A stretch of 51,728 nucleotides of DNA. It comes from an uncultured Porphyromonadaceae bacterium (GTDB lineage Bacteria > Bacteroidota > Bacteroidia > Bacteroidales > Muribaculaceae). The DNA lies in the NCBI GenBank assembly GCA_947567425.1, contig CANOLV010000019.1, positions 1 to 51,728 on the forward strand, in the 5' to 3' direction. Shown here in pieces: positions 7,842-17,042 of the stretch. Every line of letters starts with the position of its first letter. The stretch's first letter is position 1. Below the pieces are notes generated by a model that was not told where the DNA came from, did not search any database, and saw only the letters and a program-made list of their open reading frames with translations. The position numbers were made by a program, and so were the translations under genes.

Positions 7842-9932
7842 TTATTTTAAGATTGCAGACGATCCGGCTCCGACACCACCGACTTCATTACCTCGTTTTA
7901 CCTTCTTGCCATAGCCGAACGTATATGTAACCGACAGCTGAAAACGCATGTGTTGTGCAGTACCAAACTCCCGTCGGTCAAATCGATAGTATTGGCTTGT
8001 CAATGTCTGATGATTGGTCTCCCAGCTTGAACGCAGGAAATTATATGCAGTGGCTGTAGCACGCCATGCCCCCTTCCCATATCCCAACTGAATTTGGTAA
8101 CGTGATGGGGTACGCTCCTTGATTCCAGACTCTTGGTCAGGATAAGTGCTCGGAGTCATATACCATCCGAATAGATAGAAATCTCCGAAATACCATGTCA
8201 ACTGCGCGGTGCAGGTAAGTTCGTTGTGCGTCATTGCATATTCTCCGGTGGTGCTTCTGAACCACATTTCAGGCCGAACTTTTACAATAAGTTTTCCGCC
8301 CAAGAACTTCGCCGTGCCGTTCAAGCCGATTGCACCACTGCGATAAGAGCCATTATTGACGTATTGACGCAACATCACTCCATCTGGGGCCGTGGGTGTA
8401 TAGCGGGTGACCACACGATTGTTGGCTGTATATAAACGTCCGTCAGCTTCAAGTTGCCACTTGTTGTCGGGCATCCATGTATATGATACATTAAGACCGT
8501 TTTCCCAATAATTATTAAGCCCGGGCGTGCCTGCATACCACATCAACTCGTCCTGTTGAAGCATATTCGGGCTTTTCTGATATGTGTCCGGTACAGTTTT
8601 ACCAAAGCTATATGTTGTCTCAATCTGATGATGTGGATCGGGCGAATATGTGGCATAGACATTGCCCATAGGATAATTGTCCTCGATTTTTGTTCCTGTC
8701 AAATCCGTATTAGCATAAGTCCAACCGAAAAGCGTGCCCGCCGACCAATTTTCCTCATTATGACTGTAACGTAAACCGGCCCAATATCCCCAGACATCAT
8801 AGTTCTGAGTCGAAGGAGAATTGCCGAAATAGTCAATCGTAGATTTTGAATATTCTCCGTGCATCGCAGGCATAAAACTGTTTTTATCGTCAATAGTCCA
8901 CACAAGGCATGGAGTAATCTTTGCATAATGAGAATCTTCTGTAGCGTTGTTTATGATGTTCAAAGCATCCTCGGTATAGTCTGACTTTGAATTATTGTGT
9001 CCGTATCGATATGCCGCCTCCACATTAATAGCCAAATGCTGATTGAAGCTGACATAAGTCTCAAAATCGTAGTTTAAGCCCCAACTATGATTTGAGGAAA
9101 CTGATTTTGAAAACGATGACGGAAGAAATGCGTTTGCATATACCAGTGCATTTTCCGAATTATTGCGTGGTATGGAAGTGTTATTGAACGACAGTTTGTT
9201 CGATACCTGCATATTATCAGAAGCATACAGCGCACGGAACGTAATGTCATTGGAATTATTACGATAGTGCGAAGATGTCGGTGTGGTCAATCTCTCTACA
9301 GTCTGCGCTCCTTGACCGTTAAGATCAGGGAAGTCAAAAGTCTCGACGGAGGTACTGCCGATGTGTCGGTTGGTTAGATAAATCTCATCTGCAAATATAT
9401 CAAACGTCATAGCCTTGTACACGAACTTTGAATAAACAGAAGCCTCCGAGCGGTTCACTCCAAACCATTTGTTCGCGTTGACTTTGGTATATCCGCCCCA
9501 TTCATATTTCTGCATGACGAAATTGACCACATATTGCGCTCCCCGGAACCGTGGATCTTTAGGATATAGCATATATTCCACCCTCTTTACATCTGCGGTC
9601 TGCATTCCACTTAAATCCTGAGCGGTAGCCGCCACATAATCTATGAATATAGCAACGGACTGCCCCGCCGTTGTTTTTATCGTTTTACTTGCAGGATCTA
9701 CATCCAACTGAGGTATAGCCATTTGGCTCAATAACGATACAGCATCTGTGGCCGTGTCCTTTTGACGAGCCAGCGGAATATAGGTTGAGACGGTAGATGA
9801 TGTGCGCTGATTTAGCGCCTCCACTACAACCTCGTTCAGTTCTTGTGTCTTTAACGTGTCGGCTTGTTCCTGAGCATAAACAGGGATTGTAGCAACAGCC
9901 GACAATATAGTCGACGTGATAACCTTTATCAT
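7842..9932 (-). CDS. Outer-membrane beta-barrel protein, TonB-receptor-like
   Basis: The 696-residue protein has a signal peptide ending near VYAQEQA. An N-terminal segment resembles a TonB-dependent plug (LNEVVVEALNQR, then DAVSLLSQM, and MQTADVKRVEYMLYPKDPRF), and the rest is a beta barrel ending in alternating hydrophobic/aromatic strands (MRFQLSVTYTFGYGKKVKRG). A carboxypeptidase-like N-terminal domain is absent and the plug looks degenerate. It may be a transporter, or a barrel with a different role in envelope assembly. Its promoter region carries the TCAAT-N4-ATTGA palindrome and TTTTAACGCT box shared with three other promoters in this segment. The downstream partner is a lipoprotein. 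Confidence 0.78.
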   Translation of the reverse strand: MIKVITSTILSAVATIPVYAQEQADTLKTQELNEVVVEALNQRTSSTVSTYIPLARQKDTATDAVSLLSQMAIPQLDVDPASKTIKTTAGQSVAIFIDYVAATAQDLSGMQTADVKRVEYMLYPKDPRFRGAQYVVNFVMQKYEWGGYTKVNANKWFGVNRSEASVYSKFVYKAMTFDIFADEIYLTNRHIGSTSVETFDFPDLNGQGAQTVERLTTPTSSHYRNNSNDITFRALYASDNMQVSNKLSFNNTSIPRNNSENALVYANAFLPSSFSKSVSSNHSWGLNYDFETYVSFNQHLAINVEAAYRYGHNNSKSDYTEDALNIINNATEDSHYAKITPCLVWTIDDKNSFMPAMHGEYSKSTIDYFGNSPSTQNYDVWGYWAGLRYSHNEENWSAGTLFGWTYANTDLTGTKIEDNYPMGNVYATYSPDPHHQIETTYSFGKTVPDTYQKSPNMLQQDELMWYAGTPGLNNYWENGLNVSYTWMPDNKWQLEADGRLYTANNRVVTRYTPTAPDGVMLRQYVNNGSYRSGAIGLNGTAKFLGGKLIVKVRPEMWFRSTTGEYAMTHNELTCTAQLTWYFGDFYLFGWYMTPSTYPDQESGIKERTPSRYQIQLGYGKGAWRATATAYNFLRSSWETNHQTLTSQYYRFDRREFGTAQHMRFQLSVTYTFGYGKKVKRGNEVGGVGAGSSAILK

Positions 9933-9973
9933 TATTACTTTTAGTTTATCGCTGTAAAACTATGAAAAATTTC

Positions 9974-10007
9974 TCAATCGATATTGAAAGTCAAGTATTT
10001 TAACGCT
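9974..10007 (-). promoter_or_regulatory. Shared bipartite operator, copy 1
   Basis: TCAATCGATATTGA (9974-9987, arms TCAAT/ATTGA) is followed after exactly 10 bp by TTTTAACGCT (9998-10007). It lies 42 bp upstream of the barrel gene start at 9932. The arrangement and spacing match copies 2-4, but the distance to a -7-like TAGTTTTA (minus strand, 9955-9962) is shorter than in the other copies. Confidence 0.5.
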
Positions 10008-10052
10008 GTCAGCTGTCACTTTTTCGAAATTTACACCGAGGTCAGCATTGCC

Positions 10053-11666
10053 TCATAACACATACGTAAGCATTAAATGTGCTCCAATCTGTTTGCTATG
10101 GACTCTCGGACCTACTGTCAAACCTCCTCCAGCTCTAATTTGCAGATCTTTATAACTCGTGGTTCGCCAATAAAAATCCGCTCCGGCAGTTAGGTATAAC
10201 CTTTTCCACAAACGGTATTTCAATGAAGCCTCCAAATGATTGAATGTTGAGGTTGACTTGTCACCTTGAATGTTAACCGGTTTTCCATCCGGAGTGGTCG
10301 ACCAATCCGCATTCTGGTCATAACCTTTCCATGTGTAGACTTTATATAATTGATCTGCTATGCCGACAATAAGTCTGTTTTTAAATAGATTGGCATTGAT
10401 GCCGGCTTTTATGGCGAATCCGGATCCCCAATTATAGTTGCGATGATAGTCTCTATAAAAGTCCGTCAGGATTCCGGCGAGTATCAAGCCATTGGCATGA
10501 ACATATCCATCAAATACGAAATCTTTAAAAGGAACATATTGAGCCATCAATCCGGCTCCGACAGAAGCAGGTGCACCGAGTTTGTATGGTACCACGCACG
10601 GGAACAATCGACTGCGGTCAGGTTCGTGTCTTTTGATAGTGTCGGAATCAAAGAAATCGAAATGCTGGTACATACCGACAGAAGCCCTGACATTCTTTTT
10701 GTCAACAATCTCTTTTGACAGCAGACGGCCGACAATCTCCACTCTGCTCAGGAGCGGCTGTGTCTTCATCCCCTGGATTTCCATAAGGAAGGAAAAATAG
10801 TCGTATGGTGTCCTTGTTTCATCAGCAAACTTATCGCCATATTCGATATCGATTTCAGCGGAAACACCGGCTCGTGTTCCCTCATCGTTATCCCACAAAG
10901 TGAGTATCCTTCCTCCCAATGACAACTCAACGCTTATTGGAGGAATGCCAAATCTTCTACCGGAAGTCGATCTTCGTTTCCAAGCATCCCCCGCTATTAT
11001 ACGGGTCAGTCCACGCATTGGATTGACAACGAACGCCGCCACCTCTCTGCCAAATCTTTCACCTCCGACGCTTCTGTCGTCCAGTATAAGGTCAGAGGTA
11101 CGGTATAGCACCTCACCTATGGCGGCACCTCCTACGGGAGTGGCTATTATATCGTTGGTCGATGGATACTCACATTCCATAAACATCTCCCACATTGCAC
11201 TTCCGCCAATAGCAAAAAGCTCTGATTGCCAGAAATTGAATCCATTTGAGCGCCCGGCATTGAAAAATATGCTGCCATTATATGGATGGTCAAACATGTT
11301 GGTATGGAGGTGGTCGTCATCCCATTCAAAGCCATGCCTGAAATTCTCTTTAATGCTGTTCCATGAGATATAAGCATAGTGGCCGTCAAGAACGTAACGG
11401 TCAAAAGCCCAAAGACCAATATTGAAACCGACTGTCTCGGCCCCCGCTCTCCAAAAGTGTTTCTTCTGCTGTCGCAAGACATCCGCGCTATCCGGCAATA
11501 CCGGACGACCTACAAGATGTCGGTATCCATATTCCGTAGTCCGGCCATCGCTCCGACCCAGAGGAGCCGATAATCGCACGACAGTGTCAATATCTTCTAT
11601 CTGTGTATTTTGAGCACAGATAAACAGAGGTAAAAATAATATTATTGAAATTATAATAGCTTTCAT
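10053..11666 (-). CDS. DUF3943 domain outer-membrane protein
   Basis: The 537-residue protein has a signal peptide (MKAIIISIILFLPLFICAQN). Residues 65-200 match the DUF3943 pattern: NIGLWAFDRYVL, then WDDDHLHTNMFDHPYNGSIF with FNAGRSNGFNFW, and WEMFMECEYPSTNDIIATPV. The C-terminal half consists of alternating strands typical of an outer-membrane barrel and ends MLTYVL. The biochemical role of the family is unknown. Conserved His/Asp residues in the central motif hint at metal binding, which is speculation. The upstream region has the shared palindrome and a perfect TAACTTTG -7 element, so it is probably transcribed alone but co-regulated with its neighbours. Confidence 0.8.
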   Translation of the reverse strand: MKAIIISIILFLPLFICAQNTQIEDIDTVVRLSAPLGRSDGRTTEYGYRHLVGRPVLPDSADVLRQQKKHFWRAGAETVGFNIGLWAFDRYVLDGHYAYISWNSIKENFRHGFEWDDDHLHTNMFDHPYNGSIFFNAGRSNGFNFWQSELFAIGGSAMWEMFMECEYPSTNDIIATPVGGAAIGEVLYRTSDLILDDRSVGGERFGREVAAFVVNPMRGLTRIIAGDAWKRRSTSGRRFGIPPISVELSLGGRILTLWDNDEGTRAGVSAEIDIEYGDKFADETRTPYDYFSFLMEIQGMKTQPLLSRVEIVGRLLSKEIVDKKNVRASVGMYQHFDFFDSDTIKRHEPDRSRLFPCVVPYKLGAPASVGAGLMAQYVPFKDFVFDGYVHANGLILAGILTDFYRDYHRNYNWGSGFAIKAGINANLFKNRLIVGIADQLYKVYTWKGYDQNADWSTTPDGKPVNIQGDKSTSTFNHLEASLKYRLWKRLYLTAGADFYWRTTSYKDLQIRAGGGLTVGPRVHSKQIGAHLMLTYVL

Positions 11667-11693
11667 ATAGAGTATATCTATTATTCGAATTCA

Positions 11694-11757
11694 CAAAGTT
11701 ATAGCCATTATAAATAAAAGCTCTCAACAAATGTTGAGAGCCAAGAGTTTTCACGCC
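11694..11757 (-). promoter_or_regulatory. Promoter with shared bipartite operator, copy 2
   Basis: On the minus strand, TAACTTTG (11694-11701) is a perfect -7 element. Nineteen bp further upstream lies a 20-bp perfect palindrome at 11721-11740 with core TCAACAAATGTTGA (11724-11737), then 10 bp, then TTTTCACGCC (11748-11757, the counterpart of TTTTAACGCT). The palindrome occupies the -33 position, so a bound protein would act directly on polymerase access. Confidence 0.65.
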
Positions 11758-11792
11758 GTTTGCCTATTCTTTTTTCGCGGTGACAGAAGATT

Positions 11793-12248
11793 TTAGGCAT
11801 GCGGTACAGCATAACAGATTATTGTCACGGCAATTCCGAAAATTAACCATGGCAACAATACCATGATGAATGTCAACTTGAACCCATTTTTGAAAGAATA
11901 AATTGCTTTTCGTGTCGTCAGATCCATGGATTCATACTCACGGATGGTCTGATCGATGAAAGGCGCATTCTTTATGTTGCGTATCATCAAGAAAGCGATG
12001 CCAAAGCATAAAACAAACATCATAATAATAAGTGGCAAGTTATATCTTTCCAATGAACCAAAAACTCGTGCATATAAGAAAGTAAAAATCATATAGATAG
12101 GCGCAAGGGAGAAACCTAATATACATGTCATATTAAGATATTCCTCTTTAACATCGTAGGGTTGCTTGAAATAAAATTCCGATGCAGCCATTCGCAGAAG
12201 AATCCACTGCCGGACATTATTTTTATGGAAAGTTTTCAATATGCTCAT
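11793..12248 (-). CDS. Small inner-membrane protein of unknown function
   Basis: About 151 residues from MSILKTF. Three hydrophobic segments are visible (ILGFSLAPIYMIFTFLYARV, LPLIIMMFVLCFGIAFLMI and LTFIMVLLPWLIFGIAVTII), separated by a charged stretch around DQTIREYESMDLTTRKAIYS. No family was recognised. An upstream ATG at 12275 would leave only a few bases after the TAACTTTG -7 element (12285-12292), whereas the ATG at 12248 leaves a leader similar to that of the receptor gene at 17011. It carries the shared palindrome and lies beside the crp remnant, so it probably belongs to the same regulon. Confidence 0.65.
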   Translation of the reverse strand: MSILKTFHKNNVRQWILLRMAASEFYFKQPYDVKEEYLNMTCILGFSLAPIYMIFTFLYARVFGSLERYNLPLIIMMFVLCFGIAFLMIRNIKNAPFIDQTIREYESMDLTTRKAIYSFKNGFKLTFIMVLLPWLIFGIAVTIICYAVPHA

Positions 12249-12284
12249 TTGAAAGAAAAATTTTGCGTCAAGCATTATTTAACA

Positions 12285-12348
12285 CAAAGTTACAACCAAT
12301 AAAAATAAAAACTCTCAACAAATGTTGAGGGCATAGGATTTTAACGCT
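12285..12348 (-). promoter_or_regulatory. Promoter with shared bipartite operator, copy 3
   Basis: On the minus strand: -7 element TAACTTTG at 12285-12292, a 19-bp gap, then the palindrome at 12312-12331 with core TCAACAAATGTTGA (12315-12328), 10 bp, then TTTTAACGCT (12339-12348). It drives the small membrane protein gene. Spacings are identical to copies 2 and 4. Confidence 0.65.
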
Positions 12349-12508
12349 ATCCCCTTCACTTTTTTGCAGTGGGTCTTGTTCTTTGACCGCGCACCGGCAT
12401 TGTTCCAATTCGGTCACCTACTTCGTGATCAGCCGACATACGCTACAAACCCACTCGCGAATGCTTCGCATTTCGTAGCCGACTCAAGTGCGTTGGCGTG
12501 ATATTGAG
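12286..12508. repeat. 223-bp direct repeat, left copy
   Basis: This segment is repeated at 17044-17266 with two mismatches counted by eye (221/223). On the minus strand it comprises the last 22 codons of a Crp/Fnr gene with its TAG stop (12443-12445), about 90 bp of spacer, the shared operator and part of a promoter. Homology to the crp gene continues beyond 12508, but at a lower level (DIALSLN here, DIASFLN there). Confidence 0.9.
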
Positions 12509-12526
12509 GGATAAAGCGATGTCCAT
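12443..12526 (-). pseudogene. 3' remnant of a second crp/fnr gene
   Basis: The frame reads MDIALSLNITPTHLSRLRNA then KHSRVGL and stops at 12443. It equals the recognition-helix end of the Crp/Fnr regulator at 17201-17782, apart from DIALSLN versus DIASFLN. Its ATG overlaps the stop of the upstream propeller gene (TGATG), so it could be translated as a 27-residue peptide. The cyclic-nucleotide domain is absent. It most simply represents the 3' end of a duplicated regulator gene. Confidence 0.75.
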
Positions 12527-13536
12527 CAGAATGCTTCTATGTAGATAAAGTCTTTTCCATTCCAGCCGATAATGAATTTATCGTCACTGATCGCTATTCT
12601 GTAGAGCGGCATTGGGACATTGAATAATCGGTCAACTATATTGCCGTCCCAGTCAATCTTAAAAATTGTGGATGCTGTATCATGGGCATTGGAGTATTTG
12701 AAATTCCAATGTAAAGCATAGATATTTTGTGGCGATACTGAAATGTCAACAATATGTAGTGGATTCAACTCCTCAAAGTCCGCTTCATCAAGAGTTTCAG
12801 GATTGAATGTGTCTTGTCCAATTCTAACCTGCCTTATCAACTTGCCGTCCATCCCAAATAACTCGATTATTGGATGCAGACGATAAGCAAAAGCAAGTCT
12901 GTCATACTTCTTTGAGTAGGCAAGTTCACCGGCATTAGGTAACCATGTGGTAAGTTCCGGCGATAATTGGACTATACGGATTGAATCTATTTCCACCGTT
13001 GCGACATTTGCTTTCATTGCGAACTGTTCGCCGCCATTGGGTTCACGCCCGACGAAAACATAGTTATCGGAATCAACAGATGAAATATCCTGAACATATT
13101 GAGACAGTGGAAATGGGACAGCACCGTTATCGCTAAGGATATAATTCTTGGAGCGAATGAGAATACTATCATTTACACAATTGAATATCTCACCGTCTTC
13201 CTGATTCACTACCTGCATATTGCCGTCAAGACCATAGACGGGATAAGGCATATACGCCATATAGTAGCCGTCTGACTTTTTGCCAAGCACAGGCCCGACA
13301 TCAAGTGTATTGTTATCTTGATCTATGACTGCCTTACGGAGAAAACGCTGCCCGAAGCCGTCCTCTGTTTCATATACGAACCATAGAGTATCGGCTACAG
13401 CTTTCATATCTGTGATATGTCGTATCGGCGGTAAACTATTTCCGATAAGCGTAAGCGGCTGATTTGCAGTAATGTGTGCGTTAGCAGTGCAACTTGCCAA
13501 CAACAGCATAAACAATGATAATATCGGTGTTCGCAT
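12526..13536 (-). CDS. TolB-like six-bladed beta-propeller lipoprotein (BF3164-type)
   Basis: The 336-residue protein starts with a lipoprotein signal (MRTPILSLFMLLLASC, lipobox LASC). The body shows repeated propeller-like strand patterns: DTLWFVYETEDG, YVFVGREPNG, YDRLAFAYRLHPIIELFGMD with GKLIRQVRIG, and IFKIDWDGNIVDRLFNVP. Relatives in Bacteroidales are annotated as BF3164 or 6-bladed-propeller proteins without known function. It is the last gene of the receptor-GLPGLI-propeller operon, 2 bp after the GLPGLI gene. A role in binding or processing the cargo of the receptor is a guess. Confidence 0.72.
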   Translation of the reverse strand: MRTPILSLFMLLLASCTANAHITANQPLTLIGNSLPPIRHITDMKAVADTLWFVYETEDGFGQRFLRKAVIDQDNNTLDVGPVLGKKSDGYYMAYMPYPVYGLDGNMQVVNQEDGEIFNCVNDSILIRSKNYILSDNGAVPFPLSQYVQDISSVDSDNYVFVGREPNGGEQFAMKANVATVEIDSIRIVQLSPELTTWLPNAGELAYSKKYDRLAFAYRLHPIIELFGMDGKLIRQVRIGQDTFNPETLDEADFEELNPLHIVDISVSPQNIYALHWNFKYSNAHDTASTIFKIDWDGNIVDRLFNVPMPLYRIAISDDKFIIGWNGKDFIYIEAF

Positions 13537-13538
13537 AT

Positions 13539-14396
13539 TTATCTTATTTCAAGAGGTTTATAAGGGATGGATTGTTTGGTTGCGTCTGTTGTGTCTACTT
13601 CTTTGCCATCTTTGCCAACGATGTGCATTCTGCGACTATCTCCACCTAACGAAGCAATAATGAAAGCCACAGGCGATTGGAAATACCGGACAAGAGTTTT
13701 ATCAACATCAGAGGCAGAACAGAGTTTGTCGTTGCCGTCCTGATATGAATATTGTATTATGGGCGCGTTGGATTTCTCAAAACCAACAGCCTCCCACACG
13801 AACTGCTTTTCTGAGCTCTCAATCTTTAGAATGAGTCCGGGAAGGCCTCCAAATTTGTAGGGACCAAATGGAAGTGGCAACTCCGATGTAAACCATGCGG
13901 TATATTTACGTCCGGCAAAATCGGCAGTCGCCTTGTTACATTCATAACCGAGGATGGAGGTGCTTTCTTCAGGAGAGAATTCCCATTGGATAGACGGTAC
14001 TGAATCCGTATAGACAAAGAACCCGTTGATGCCAAGGCGATATTTCATATCGGCATTGCCACCTCGCAGCGGTCTGATAATTTCCACAGGCCAAGGCATA
14101 CCCGAGACATTTGAATATGACGACGCGCCACGACGGACTTGTTCAGTGGCAAGAGAGTCGAAATGATTGATTATATCGCTGTAATCCTTTATGCTCCTTT
14201 TACCAATCTGCACGATTCGCGTATCTGTGAAGTAACCTTCCTGTTGGTCGGGATGGAATTTGTATTTCAACGAGTATGTCACCTTGTATTTGGCTGTATC
14301 TATAGGAGTCGCTTTGTCAATAAGTCGCGAACAGGTCTCCTGTGCGGATGCTGCCACACTAAGTATTGCGAACATAAGAAGAATTAGCTGTTTCAT
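13539..14396 (-). CDS. GLPGLI family exported protein
   Basis: The 285-residue protein has a signal peptide (MKQLILLMFAILSVAASAQE) and the family-defining GLPGLILKIES motif near residue 190, preceded by TAWFTSELPLPFGPYKFG. The GLPGLI family (TIGR01200) is restricted mostly to Bacteroidota. Its members are found beside TonB-receptor-like barrels, and their molecular function is unknown. Here it lies 11 bp downstream of such a barrel and 2 bp upstream of a propeller lipoprotein, so it should be part of one envelope module. Confidence 0.88.
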   Translation of the reverse strand: MKQLILLMFAILSVAASAQETCSRLIDKATPIDTAKYKVTYSLKYKFHPDQQEGYFTDTRIVQIGKRSIKDYSDIINHFDSLATEQVRRGASSYSNVSGMPWPVEIIRPLRGGNADMKYRLGINGFFVYTDSVPSIQWEFSPEESTSILGYECNKATADFAGRKYTAWFTSELPLPFGPYKFGGLPGLILKIESSEKQFVWEAVGFEKSNAPIIQYSYQDGNDKLCSASDVDKTLVRYFQSPVAFIIASLGGDSRRMHIVGKDGKEVDTTDATKQSIPYKPLEIR

Positions 14397-14407
14397 ATTT
14401 CTGAGTT

Positions 14408-17011
14408 TTAGAATATTCTGAATCTTATTTTTAGAAGGATACTTCGCGAGCGAATATTGTATATTGAGTTGGATTCGGTCAGTGCCGAACTACTCGAATA
14501 CACATATTCCTTGCGGTTGAGGAGATTGTCACATGAGAGTTTGAAGGAAAACCGTTTTATGGAATATCGCGCCTCAGCATTGAGCAAGATGAACGATTTA
14601 TCACCGTCATTGAAGTTGTTATAGTAATGATAAACGGAAGTTCGGATACTTATTCCTCCCGGCAAGTTGAAGTCCAACGTGCCTTTGTTGGTCAGTGTCT
14701 TGATCCAAGGCATCCTATCAAACCCTTTCTGACGGGACGCAGACTGGTAATACTCGCCCTCGTATGAAATTGACAGCCATTTGAACGGCGTGAGACTGAT
14801 GTCTCCGTTTACTCCTATGGCGTTGCCCGAATATCGGATAACCGTATTTTGCACAAGCAGAGGACTTGTGTAACAACTATATGACGCGGAAAGTCCGATT
14901 TTCAAGCGTCGCCAATCAAAACCTTGGCTGCCACGGATAATAGCGGAAATCATATCGGAAGTCTCGTTGGTACGTTGGCTGATGACTCGCTCTACCAAGC
15001 CGTCATAATATGAGCCATACAGCACATCCGGTTTCTGTCTGTTCCAACTGATGTCCACTCCGGCAAAACTCATTGAGAAAAGATCCTTGAAATTATACGA
15101 CAGGGAGTTGCTGAGATTAATACCCTCGAATAATCCGGCTACTTCGTATGCCGAAAGCTGACGATATGAGGTGAGGATGTAATTTGAATATAGATTCTGA
15201 ATTGAAGGCGAAGAATAATTCAGTGCGGACTTCAGACTGAGGTCGTGGTTGCTGCTGATCTTGTATGAGAAATCCAACCGAGGTTCAACCCGCACGCTGT
15301 TCTTACCTGTGCTAACATTAGTCAGTCGGTTTTTCAAATTGAAAAATCTATAACCGACAGGTATATATAGCGAGGCGTTGACCTTGCGGTAGCGCCATGC
15401 AATCTCAGCACTTATTCCGGTCGCCAGATTATCAAGGTACAAATCATTGTGTGTATCTGACAATGCACTTGTTAGGCTGTTGTGGGTATAGTTCATAAAG
15501 TAAGTGGGATGAATATTCACATTGCCAATTCTCCATGCAGAAAGTAAACCGACGCGGTTTTCAGTTGACAAATCGCGGTAATCAACATTCTGCCAGAGCA
15601 TATCTCCGTTAATCAATTCGGAGAAAAGATTCGGATTAACCGACAGACTGTGAGGTCGCTTTTCAAGATTAATCACCGAATAGATTTCATAACCACGGTA
15701 TTCCGAACTGCGGTTTGTCATGTGAAATTTGTTGAATAGACGGTATTCATCAGTTTTCCCAATCTGGACGATGTCGTCGCCTCCTGCGAAGATACGGCTG
15801 TCCGCATCGGTTGAGAACCAATCGAATTTCAATTGTTCTTTGATGTATTTGGTGTCACCATTAAGGAGATAGGTCAAATCGCCATAAGCCTTGTCGGTTC
15901 GTGAAACGCCATTCATCAGTTCATCTACAATATTCTGTGAACCATCGGGCAGAGTGTTGGCTGTATTTGAATAGCTTTGACGCGAATCACTGTCGTTTAG
16001 ATATGCGGCATTTATGCCGAATTCACCCGATTTGCCGATACGATAGACATTGTTGAAAGTCGCGCTGTGCGAGCGGTTGAAATAATAGAACCTCTTGTCA
16101 ATGCCGGGAACCGAAGGCATTGAGATGTTCGCAATGTTTGACGTGCGCGAATAGTCATTGTCAAAGGAATATAGTTCTCTCGACAAGTCCTCACCCGTAT
16201 TGTTCCCTTTGTATGTAGCAAGGAACTGGCTGGAGCGCGTGAAGTAGGTAGCGATAGCGGAATTGTTCCATAAAGCCTCATCACCATATCCTCCTCCAAG
16301 AGTGGCGATAAGGTTGAACACCCCTTTTACGCCCTCCTTCAGGCGGATATTGATGGATGCTTGTTCTTCCGGGCGCAACCCTTCGAGGGCTTTTATATCC
16401 TGATGATTTTCCAATACTTGCACGGTGGCAATGTTGTTAGGGTCAATGTTTTGAGTGGCAATGCCATAATGACCTTTCATGAGGTCAAGCCCCTCGATAT
16501 AGAAATTCTTGATCGGTTTACCTTGATATGAAACTTGACCTGATTCTGACACAGAGATTCCCGGCATTTTTTTCAGTACATCGGCAAGTGCCTGGTCATT
16601 CTGTCCGAGAAAGTTTGCCACATTGTAGTTAATAGTATCCCCATGAGAATATATCTTCTTCGATTTCACCACCACTTCTTTCAACTCAATGGCTTTATCC
16701 TCCACGATGATGTCGTATTTCCCGGAACAATTAGGTATTCTGATGGTTGTCGGAGCTATCTCAATGCTTGAGGCTTTAAGCAACAGACTATCACAGTCTG
16801 ATGATACGTTAAGAATATAACTTCCATCTTCATCTGTAAAAGTTGAAGAAAGAAATTGCTTCGGCGAATTTATAGGCAACACAACCAAGCTCGCCATATC
16901 TACACCTCGACCTTGCGAAGTTTTCACAACACCCGCTATTACTGTCCGCGCATTTGCATAGGCAGTAATAACCACAAAAGCGATAACTATTATAATGTTT
17001 AGGTACCTCAT
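14408..17011 (-). CDS. TonB-dependent receptor-like outer-membrane protein with carboxypeptidase-like domain
   Basis: The 867-residue protein has an N-terminal signal segment, a carboxypeptidase-regulatory-like beta-sandwich (residues 22-110: TVIAGVVKTSQGRGVDMASL, FTDEDGSYILNV), and a plug domain (IELKEVVVKSKKIYSHGDTI, then LADVLKKMPGISVSESGQVS and IKNFYIEGLDL). A large barrel ends LLKIRFRIF with an aromatic last residue. The plug motif D-VLKKMPGI is typical of the receptor subclass that pairs with GLPGLI proteins. It is the first gene of a three-gene operon and carries the shared operator in its promoter. The cargo is unknown. Relatives are usually described only as outer membrane beta-barrel proteins. 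Confidence 0.85.
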   Translation of the reverse strand: MRYLNIIIVIAFVVITAYANARTVIAGVVKTSQGRGVDMASLVVLPINSPKQFLSSTFTDEDGSYILNVSSDCDSLLLKASSIEIAPTTIRIPNCSGKYDIIVEDKAIELKEVVVKSKKIYSHGDTINYNVANFLGQNDQALADVLKKMPGISVSESGQVSYQGKPIKNFYIEGLDLMKGHYGIATQNIDPNNIATVQVLENHQDIKALEGLRPEEQASINIRLKEGVKGVFNLIATLGGGYGDEALWNNSAIATYFTRSSQFLATYKGNNTGEDLSRELYSFDNDYSRTSNIANISMPSVPGIDKRFYYFNRSHSATFNNVYRIGKSGEFGINAAYLNDSDSRQSYSNTANTLPDGSQNIVDELMNGVSRTDKAYGDLTYLLNGDTKYIKEQLKFDWFSTDADSRIFAGGDDIVQIGKTDEYRLFNKFHMTNRSSEYRGYEIYSVINLEKRPHSLSVNPNLFSELINGDMLWQNVDYRDLSTENRVGLLSAWRIGNVNIHPTYFMNYTHNSLTSALSDTHNDLYLDNLATGISAEIAWRYRKVNASLYIPVGYRFFNLKNRLTNVSTGKNSVRVEPRLDFSYKISSNHDLSLKSALNYSSPSIQNLYSNYILTSYRQLSAYEVAGLFEGINLSNSLSYNFKDLFSMSFAGVDISWNRQKPDVLYGSYYDGLVERVISQRTNETSDMISAIIRGSQGFDWRRLKIGLSASYSCYTSPLLVQNTVIRYSGNAIGVNGDISLTPFKWLSISYEGEYYQSASRQKGFDRMPWIKTLTNKGTLDFNLPGGISIRTSVYHYYNNFNDGDKSFILLNAEARYSIKRFSFKLSCDNLLNRKEYVYSSSSALTESNSIYNIRSRSILLKIRFRIF

Positions 17012-17042
17012 TAAACTTCATAACGATAGGTGCTAACCGATG

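Noticed and set aside
12460-12480. Hairpin AATGC-TTC-GCATT as a REP element
   Set aside because: It lies inside the crp coding end and is explained by that sequence.
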